A stretch of DNA of 64,000 nucleotides from Bacteroidales bacterium (GTDB lineage Bacteria; Bacteroidota; Bacteroidia; Bacteroidales; UBA4417), in the NCBI GenBank assembly GCA_016707785.1, contig JADJGZ010000029.1, positions 24,633 through 88,632 of the forward strand, given 5' to 3'. Below are positions 58,173 through 64,000 of this stretch, piece by piece; position 1 is the stretch's first letter; each line of letters opens with the position of its first letter. The notes below the pieces were generated by a model that worked only from the letters and a program-made list of their open reading frames with translations, searched no databases and was not told where the DNA came from. The position numbers and the translations under genes were made by a program.

Positions 58173-58949
58173 CTAAAGGGATTGTGCTGGTTTCAGTGCC
58201 TCTATTTCCAGCGTCAGCTCAACAAATTGATATACACTTAACTGTTCAGCTCTTTTGGAACTATAGGGTCCCTGGTAATCAGCAAGGGGCTTCAATGCAT
58301 TGTGAAGAGTCTTCCGCCTTTGATTGAAGGCAGTTTTTACAACCGTATGAAACAACTTTGGATTGCATCCCAAATCTATAACTTCATTACGTATCAGCCT
58401 CACCACGGCTGAAGTTACTTTTGGTGGCGGGACAAATACGGTGGGAGGGACGGTAAACAGATATTCTACCTTATACCAGGCCTGTAAAAGGACACTCAAT
58501 ATACCATAAGTTTTGCTACCTGGTCCGGCGGCTATCCTTTGAGCCACTTCCTGTTGCAACATCCCTACAATCTCTGAAACCCGATCTCTTTCATCTATGG
58601 CTTTAAAAAATATCTGGCTTGAAATGTTATATGGGAAATTTCCAATCAATGCAAAGGTTCCAGGGAACAATTTTTTAATATCCAATCGAAGAAAGTCTCC
58701 GGATATCAAGCCTGAACCTAATTCCGGGTAATGGCTTTCGAGATAACTAACAGATTCCCTGTCGAGTTCAATCACTTTAAAATCCTGGAAACCTTTCTTA
58801 AGCAGATATTTAGTGAGCATGCCTGTCCCTGGACCTACCTCCAGCAGCGATTGCACAGTGGGTGATAAACTATCTGCAATAGCGGAAGCTATATTTTCAT
58901 CCTTGAGGAAATGTTGCCCCAGTTGTTTTTTCGCTCTAACTTCATACAT
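58173..58949 (-). CDS. rsmA: 16S rRNA dimethyladenosine transferase
   Basis: This 258-residue enzyme dimethylates the two adjacent adenines in the 3' hairpin of 16S rRNA during small-subunit maturation. The start LGQHFLKDENIASAIADSL, the SAM motif LLEVGPGTGMLTKYLLKKG, and the catalytic NFPYNISSQIFF motif (NxPY) are complete. The C-terminal helical domain with FNQRRKTLHNAL is present. It follows the TPR gene by 18 bases. Confidence 0.95.
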   Translation of the reverse strand: MYEVRAKKQLGQHFLKDENIASAIADSLSPTVQSLLEVGPGTGMLTKYLLKKGFQDFKVIELDRESVSYLESHYPELGSGLISGDFLRLDIKKLFPGTFALIGNFPYNISSQIFFKAIDERDRVSEIVGMLQQEVAQRIAAGPGSKTYGILSVLLQAWYKVEYLFTVPPTVFVPPPKVTSAVVRLIRNEVIDLGCNPKLFHTVVKTAFNQRRKTLHNALKPLADYQGPYSSKRAEQLSVYQFVELTLEIEALKPAQSL

Positions 58950-58967
58950 AAAATATCTCCTTGACGA

Positions 58968-60800
58968 TTAATTAACAGGGTCATTTCTTAGACTTCTAAA
59001 CCTCTTCCTTGCTTCGACAACATAGAGGCTTCCGGGGTAATTAATCATCAGATCCTGAAATAGTTGTTGCGCTTTTGCGGGCTCATTTAAATGGGATTCA
59101 TAGAGATCTGCAAGGTGAAAAGTGGCATCATCTCCCAAAAGATCAAATGGATAGTCCTTGATCAGTGATGCATATAAATTTGCTGCATCCATAAACTGAC
59201 CTTTCTTTTCCATGATTTCAGCTTTCTTAAAGATCACATCATCCAGAATGGCATGACCGGGAAATAATACTGAGAGACTGTCCAAAACAGCAAGAGCTTC
59301 AGAATATTGGTTCCTGAAAACAAATAAATCGGCTTCCGCATACATGGATAAAGGAATGGTAATGCTATCCTCCCCGATATTATCGCTTATCATCAGGGAT
59401 AACTCCATTGCATCATTGGCAATCAATTTCGAAGTGGCTGCTTTCAAAATATCCAATTGTGTCCTGGCCCAATCAAACTCACCTATATAGAAGGATAACC
59501 GGGCATTTCTCAACTTGGCTTCATGCCCAAGCGGCTCATTTTTGAATGCTTTTTCAACCTGTGAATAAAGAAGCGTTGCTTCCCATTGCTCACCTGAAAA
59601 TAAGTAGATATCTGCCAGTTCAAGTTTACACTGGGCTTGCTCTTTTGCAAGGGAATTAGGGATGGCGATTGCTTCTTCCAGCAATTGGATAGCTCCAACT
59701 GCATTATCAAGATAAAAAGCCTGAAGATGTGCTAAGTTCCTGATTAAAGGAAGTGTCCTTGGTCCTTTCCCCAGTTCATTAAGAAGTTCTTCGTATCGAA
59801 TCCCCAGAAGCGCAATTTTCTCTTTTTCAATCACATATTTATCCGTGTATTGGATAAATTCTGTATTTAGCAATTGAACCCGGCTTTCAATAACAAGCAA
59901 GGGATCTGCATTTTTTTTGATAATATAATTGTATGCTTCAATGGCAACTGCATAATCATTGTTGCTAACTGCCATTGCCGCCAGGTCAAATATCCTTTGC
60001 CCACTTTCAGCATATCGCCTGTCAAGCGCTCGTGCCTGTATGAAGGCAAGTGAAAAATCTTTTTGCTGAATGGAATACCATAACAACAACTCGGCATATA
60101 TGATTTCATCAGGGAATTGTTGTGTCCTGGTTAACAATACCTTTCTGAAAGTATCATTTTTCTCATTATCGGTATCGTAACTTAACCAGGATTGCAGTCG
60201 GTTTTGAACCATTGAAAGTTGAGTGGGCTGAGATGTCAACAGGTTCAGGTATTCGTCGAGCAACAATTCAGAGTTCCCAAGACTTTCATACAAATAGGAA
60301 AGTTCAATAGCAAACAGGCTTGGGTCCTTGAATAATTCCCTGCCTCGCTTATAAGCCCTCACTGCATAATCTGTTTCCCTGCGGTTCATGAAGGCATTGG
60401 CAAGATTATAAACCTGCGATCTGTCTGCCGTAAGATCCTTCAGGCTTTCTTCATACACTTTTCTTCCTTTTTGGGTTTCACCTTCCATAATGTAAACATA
60501 TCCCATATCGATCTGGAACCTTGGATCGTTTGGAAATGTACGGGCTTGTTTACGGATGATCTTTTCAGCTTTCTCAAAATCCTTCAGTTCAATGATACAG
60601 TTGATGTAATAGATATAGTTGAACTGTGAAGGATTTTTTTCAAAAAGTCCTTCAAATACCATCATTGCCTTATCATATTCCTTATTCTGATAATACTGAA
60701 CGCCCAGTTGTTCCTCAGTCTGTTGAGCCATAGCCCTGCCAGGACCCAGCCAAAGAATCAGGATCGTAAAGAATGAAAGTATGTGAATGGCAGGTTTCAA
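58968..60800 (-). CDS. Large TPR-repeat protein, secreted
   Basis: This 610-residue protein has a signal peptide (residues 1-25, ending GRAMAQQ) and many TPR or TPR-like helical pairs through its length (EEQLGVQYYQNKEYDKAMMV; PSLFAIELSYLYESLG; EALAVLDSLSVLFPGHAILD; AKAQQLFQDLMINYPGSLYV). It is probably periplasmic or outer-membrane associated and acts as a scaffold. No enzyme motif was seen. It lies between serS and rsmA on the same strand. Confidence 0.82.
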   Translation of the reverse strand: MKPAIHILSFFTILILWLGPGRAMAQQTEEQLGVQYYQNKEYDKAMMVFEGLFEKNPSQFNYIYYINCIIELKDFEKAEKIIRKQARTFPNDPRFQIDMGYVYIMEGETQKGRKVYEESLKDLTADRSQVYNLANAFMNRRETDYAVRAYKRGRELFKDPSLFAIELSYLYESLGNSELLLDEYLNLLTSQPTQLSMVQNRLQSWLSYDTDNEKNDTFRKVLLTRTQQFPDEIIYAELLLWYSIQQKDFSLAFIQARALDRRYAESGQRIFDLAAMAVSNNDYAVAIEAYNYIIKKNADPLLVIESRVQLLNTEFIQYTDKYVIEKEKIALLGIRYEELLNELGKGPRTLPLIRNLAHLQAFYLDNAVGAIQLLEEAIAIPNSLAKEQAQCKLELADIYLFSGEQWEATLLYSQVEKAFKNEPLGHEAKLRNARLSFYIGEFDWARTQLDILKAATSKLIANDAMELSLMISDNIGEDSITIPLSMYAEADLFVFRNQYSEALAVLDSLSVLFPGHAILDDVIFKKAEIMEKKGQFMDAANLYASLIKDYPFDLLGDDATFHLADLYESHLNEPAKAQQLFQDLMINYPGSLYVVEARKRFRSLRNDPVN

Positions 60801-60858
60801 GATTGTAAGTTTAATTAGTGTTTTGCATTGATCTTCAAAGCCTGCGAGACGATGATGA

Positions 60859-62130
60859 TCAGCTGATCATATCAAATCCGGTATAAGGAACCAGAGCTTT
60901 AGGGATCCGGATACCTTCCGGGGTTTGATTATTTTCAAGTAAGGCAGCAACAATCCTTGGTAACGCAAGGGCGCTTCCATTTAGTGTATGTGCAAGGCGT
61001 GTTTTACCAGTTTCTTCTTTAAAGCGGAGTTTCATCCTGTTCGACTGGAAGGTTTCAAAATTGGAAACAGAGCTTACTTCAAGCCAACGTTTCTGAGCCG
61101 CAGAATAGACTTCAAAGTCATATGTCCAGGCAGAGGTGAAGCTCATATCACCACCACATAAACGAATGATGCGGAATGGAAGTTCAAGTTTGCGAACCAG
61201 GTTGGTTACATGCTCACGCATCTCTTCCAATGCATTATAGGAATCGTCCGGATGACGGAGTTGGACAATCTCGACCTTGTCAAATTGATGCAATCTGTTT
61301 AATCCACGGACATCTTTGCCATAAGAGCCTGCCTCCCTCCGGAAACATGAAGAATAGGCAACATTTTTAACAGGGAAGTCTTCTGATTTCAGGATTACAT
61401 CTCTGTAGATATTGGTAACTGGAACTTCTGCAGTTGGGATTAGGTAAAAATTATCCAATCCTACAAAATACATCTGGCTGTCTTTATCGGGAAGCTGTCC
61501 GGTACCGTAACCTGAGGCTTCATTTACCATCAGGGGAGGTTGAATTTCAAGATAGCCGGCTTTCAGGGCTTCGTCAATAAAGAAATTAATTAATGCACGC
61601 TGTAAACGGGCACCTTTCCCTTTATAAACAGGGAAACCTGCACCTGTTAGTTTAACCCCCAATTCAAAATCAATGATGTCATATTTTTGAGTTAACTCCC
61701 AATGAGGAACAGCACCTTCATGGAGTTGAGGTATCTCTGCTTCCTGAAGAACAACAGGGTTGTCTTCGGCATGACGTCCAGGAGGAGTGGTTGGATGGGG
61801 GAGGTTTGGTAATGTGACTAATTGGTTATTTAATTCCTTCTGAATCTCTTCAAGTCGTTCAGCCAGATCTTTGGCTAAGACCTTCAATTCTGCAGAGCGA
61901 TCTTTCAAAGCCTGTGCTTCTGATTGCTTTCCGGACTTGAATAAATTTCCTACTTCACGGGCAATCTGGTTCGATTCTGCAAGATTATCATCCAGCAGTT
62001 TTTGTGTTTCCCTGCGATTTTGATCCATTTCCAGGATACGTTGAACAGTTTCGGCAGCATTGAAATGTTTTACAGAAAGTCTTTCAACTACCAATTGTGG
62101 GTTTTCCCGGAGAAAATTCAGTTCTAACAT
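60859..62130 (-). CDS. serS: Seryl-tRNA synthetase
   Basis: This 423-residue class II aminoacyl-tRNA synthetase has an N-terminal coiled-coil arm (about residues 30-105), motif 2 in FRREAGSYGKDVRGLNRLHQ, the serine-site region TSAWTYDFEVYS, and motif 3 in LALPRIVAALLENNQ. It charges tRNA-Ser (and tRNA-Sec where present). Length matches the family. A TATTTTTG -7 element lies at 62184-62191 within the T-run of the rpmA terminator. Confidence 0.96.
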   Translation of the reverse strand: MLELNFLRENPQLVVERLSVKHFNAAETVQRILEMDQNRRETQKLLDDNLAESNQIAREVGNLFKSGKQSEAQALKDRSAELKVLAKDLAERLEEIQKELNNQLVTLPNLPHPTTPPGRHAEDNPVVLQEAEIPQLHEGAVPHWELTQKYDIIDFELGVKLTGAGFPVYKGKGARLQRALINFFIDEALKAGYLEIQPPLMVNEASGYGTGQLPDKDSQMYFVGLDNFYLIPTAEVPVTNIYRDVILKSEDFPVKNVAYSSCFRREAGSYGKDVRGLNRLHQFDKVEIVQLRHPDDSYNALEEMREHVTNLVRKLELPFRIIRLCGGDMSFTSAWTYDFEVYSAAQKRWLEVSSVSNFETFQSNRMKLRFKEETGKTRLAHTLNGSALALPRIVAALLENNQTPEGIRIPKALVPYTGFDMIS

Positions 62131-62183
62131 GGTTTTTTAAAATTATGAATGGATCAATTAGTCACTTTTAAGCTAAACAGGTA

Positions 62184-62191
62184 CAAAAATA
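62184..62191 (-). promoter_or_regulatory. Promoter -7 element of serS, overlapping a terminator tail
   Basis: TATTTTTG on the minus strand, directly after the rpmA terminator hairpin and 54 bases before the serS ATG at 62130. The T-rich tail of the terminator doubles as the -7 element. Confidence 0.4.
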
Positions 62192-62224
62192 AAAATCTCC
62201 TGATTACCTCATCAGGAGATTTTA
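62192..62224 (-). terminator. Terminator after rplU-rpmA
   Basis: The arms AAATCTCCTGAT and ATCAGGAGATTT form a strong stem with an 8-base loop. On the minus strand it is followed by TTTTTATTTTTG. It lies 38 bases after the rpmA stop, and because both flanks are A/T-rich it could work in both directions. Confidence 0.75.
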
Positions 62225-62262
62225 TTGGGGAATTATCTTTGACAGCTGAAATGCTGCAATAA

Positions 62263-62526
62263 TTATTCAGCGCTGAGAGGATGAACCGAGACGTAGGACT
62301 TATCGTTTCTTCTTTTCCTGAATTCAACAACTCCGTCACATAAGGCAAAAATAGTATGATCCTTGCCCAGGCCAACATTCAGACCTACATTATGAACAGT
62401 TCCACGTTGCCTGAGAATGATGTTTCCAGCCTGAGCAAATTGTCCGCCATAAATCTTCACTCCAAGTCGTTTGCTATGGGATTCACGTCCGTTCGATGAA
62501 CTACCGGCACCTTTTTTGTGAGCCAT
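62263..62526 (-). CDS. rpmA: Large ribosomal subunit protein bL27
   Basis: This 87-residue bL27 begins MAHKKGAGSSSNGRESHSKR, the conserved N-terminal tail that reaches the peptidyl transferase centre, followed by LGVKIYGGQFAQAGNIILRQ and the VGLGKDHTIFALCDG core. It starts directly with MAHKKG, so no cleaved N-terminal extension is seen. It follows rplU by 65 bases in the standard operon. Confidence 0.97.
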   Translation of the reverse strand: MAHKKGAGSSSNGRESHSKRLGVKIYGGQFAQAGNIILRQRGTVHNVGLNVGLGKDHTIFALCDGVVEFRKRRNDKSYVSVHPLSAE

Positions 62527-62591
62527 TTTATTCTTTTATTAAAAGTTGTACAAAATATTACAATTCTTTGCCACAGGAAAATGATCTCCTG

Positions 62592-62909
62592 TTAGGCAGT
62601 AATTCCTTCAATCTGAAGCTGAGTAAGATCCTGGCGATGCCCGGTCTCTTTCTGATACCCTTTACGGCGCTTCTTTTTGAAAATTTTCACTTTCTTTCCG
62701 CGTGGATGAGCCAAAATCGTAGCACTGACAACAGCTCCAGATACCAAAGGCGCTCCAACACTGATATTGCCGTTGTTGTCAACAAGCAATACTTCATTAA
62801 ACTCTACTTTTGAACCTTCTTCACCTGTAAGGCGATTCACAAAGATTTTCTGGTCTTTTTCAACCTTGAATTGCTGTCCGGCGATATCAACTATTGCGTA
62901 CATTTTCAA
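62592..62909 (-). CDS. rplU: Large ribosomal subunit protein bL21
   Basis: This 105-residue bL21 has MKMYAIVDIAGQQFKVEKDQ at the start and the family signature in the KVKIFKKKRRKGYQKETGHR region. It binds 23S rRNA and is co-transcribed with rpmA. Confidence 0.97.
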   Translation of the reverse strand: MKMYAIVDIAGQQFKVEKDQKIFVNRLTGEEGSKVEFNEVLLVDNNGNISVGAPLVSGAVVSATILAHPRGKKVKIFKKKRRKGYQKETGHRQDLTQLQIEGITA

Positions 62910-62941
62910 ACAATTATGGTGTTCCTGATAAAATTGGAGTG

Positions 62942-62970
62942 CAAAAGTAGTAAAAATTATTTTATAACAA
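62942..62970 (-). promoter_or_regulatory. rplU-rpmA promoter
   Basis: On the minus strand TTG (62968-62970), 18 bases, then TACTTTTG (62942-62949): a full Bacteroidota -33/-7 pair. The ATG of rplU is 33 bases downstream. It is the clearest promoter in the window. Confidence 0.6.
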
Positions 62971-63154
62971 GCAGATACCTTTTAAAAAATTAATGATTTC
63001 TTTCAATTTCATCAAAATATTAGGTTTATTAGCCTGCCTGTTTCTTTTCTTCACAGGTCTATGATTCAATAGGATAGGGCTTCACCTTCAATAATATTGG
63101 TAAAACCCTATCCTCATTTTTAATGAATTCACTTTTATGTACTTCTAATCAGAC

Positions 63155-64000
63155 TTAGGGTAACTTCTTTCTTATAAAGGAACTCGTATTCTGATACAAC
63201 AGTTCAATGTCCAGGTTTGTAACAGTTCCGTCTCCATTCAAGTCCTCAGGGAAATAACCTGATACCTGGTTACTGGCTTTATTATCCACGGGTATCAGAT
63301 CCTCTGCATCAATTAATCCGTCTTGATTTACATCTCCTGTGTATAGCGCGTATCTGCCATCTGTCAATGGTTTGAGGTTTGCAGAAAATGCTTTTGCCGG
63401 TGCATCAAAGGCATAATTGATCATCCCGCCCGCAAATGAAACAGGACTTGAAGAAGTCGTTTCAATACTGTTTCTATGCTTAATGGTTAAGTAATATGAG
63501 CCATTCAGGTAGGAAGGGACATTGATCGTGACAAGCCCGGTTGTCTTTAACTGGACATTGTAAGCGGTGTAATGAATAATTGAATAATCAAACGAATCAT
63601 GTAATTCAATGGTGATTATGTCAGCGATTCCACTTCCCCATTGAGAAGTATTTCCATTCGAAGATTCTCGCATCAACCCGGATCCAAGGTATAATCCTTC
63701 AACAAATACTTCCAGATTTAAAGTGCTAGCTGAACCCTCAGTGATACTTCCATTAATAAAAGTGAAAGTTACCGGATCCTGGGTTGGATTAGCCAGTGAC
63801 AATAAACAATCGTTTTCAATAAACTCAAGCAACGCTATTCCCTGTTCAAAATTCAACCGGAGGTCAAAAATTGCATCACCCTCCGGTATGCTTACACCAG
63901 AAGTTATTGGTGGATTAAGTACCCAGTCAATTGTCAGGATTCCACTGTTAAACTGACTGGTTAATGTTCCATTAGCTGCAAGAAGGGGATGTAATTCAAA
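63155..64000 (-). CDS. Secreted cohesin-like/dockerin-like protein (partial)
   Basis: The frame is open to base 64000, so the N-terminus is outside the window. The visible 281 residues contain a beta-rich, cohesin-like region (GILTIDWVLNPPITSG, then IFDLRLNFEQGIALLEF), a second beta-domain, and a C-terminal dockerin-like pair of calcium loops: GDVNQDGLIDAEDL and EDLNGDGTVTNLDIELL. It ends SSFIRKKLP with no type IX sorting domain. In Bacteroidota such dockerin-like modules are often the last part of large surface proteins. Confidence 0.75.
   Translation of the reverse strand, partial: FELHPLLAANGTLTSQFNSGILTIDWVLNPPITSGVSIPEGDAIFDLRLNFEQGIALLEFIENDCLLSLANPTQDPVTFTFINGSITEGSASTLNLEVFVEGLYLGSGLMRESSNGNTSQWGSGIADIITIELHDSFDYSIIHYTAYNVQLKTTGLVTINVPSYLNGSYYLTIKHRNSIETTSSSPVSFAGGMINYAFDAPAKAFSANLKPLTDGRYALYTGDVNQDGLIDAEDLIPVDNKASNQVSGYFPEDLNGDGTVTNLDIELLYQNTSSFIRKKLP

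Overview
The window reads as chromosomal DNA of a Bacteroidota (Bacteroidales-like) bacterium. Several things point that way: promoters with a TAnnTTTG -7 element instead of sigma70 boxes, little evidence of Shine-Dalgarno sequences, type IX secretion-style C-terminal domains on surface proteins, an ECF sigma factor next to a cytoplasm-to-outer-membrane barrel fusion protein, and A+T-rich spacers full of small repeats. Most genes are on the minus strand. No rRNA, tRNA, CRISPR array or complete insertion sequence was seen.

Region 1 (1-12.2 kb, minus strand) is the most interesting. It is a compact proteusin-type RiPP (ribosomally made, modified peptide) locus. A 176-residue precursor has a nitrile-hydratase-like leader and a Gly-Gly junction. 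It is followed by a PoyD-like radical SAM peptide epimerase, a B12-binding radical SAM enzyme of the RiPP-maturation (C-methyltransferase-like) class, a TolC-like outer-membrane channel, an HlyD-type adaptor, a C39-peptidase ABC exporter and a second NHLM-type ABC ATPase that runs off the window edge. The predicted 48-residue core is rich in Val, Thr and Ala, acidic, and has no Cys, Lys, Arg, Pro or aromatic residue except Phe.

Region 2 (12.7-31.1 kb) is mixed. It holds a PhzF-like enzyme, a broken Bro-N gene, a GyrI-like protein, a complete RND efflux operon (adaptor frameshifted), a DUF559 endonuclease-like gene inside a field of G/C-rich palindromic repeats, a decayed A+T-rich stretch, Tag glycosylase, a TPR protein, a small membrane protein, a YgiQ-type radical SAM protein, a universal stress protein, a 118-bp tandem palindromic repeat array, and an ECF sigma factor with its barrel partner.

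Region 3 (31.2-40.4 kb) encodes secreted or surface proteins: a lipoprotein serpin, a 1112-residue sortilin/BNR-propeller protein, and two paralogous CxxCH/PKD-like proteins whose type IX sorting domains are both interrupted.

Region 4 (40.7-58.1 kb) looks like envelope glycan and lipid work: sulfotransferase-flippase-sulfotransferase, a GNAT and a GT2 glycosyltransferase, an ACP/KASIII/SDR trio, a B12 radical SAM protein, an acyltransferase-3, a MATE transporter, two adenylate-forming ligases and a TMTC-like glycosyltransferase with TPRs.

Region 5 (58.1-64 kb) is housekeeping: rsmA, a large TPR protein, serS, rpmA and rplU, then the end of a dockerin-bearing secreted protein.

At least six genes are split by apparent single-base shifts, several of them in G or C runs, and a seventh has an in-frame stop. 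This fits residual assembly or sequencing error better than six independent decays, so those genes are annotated as merged units.
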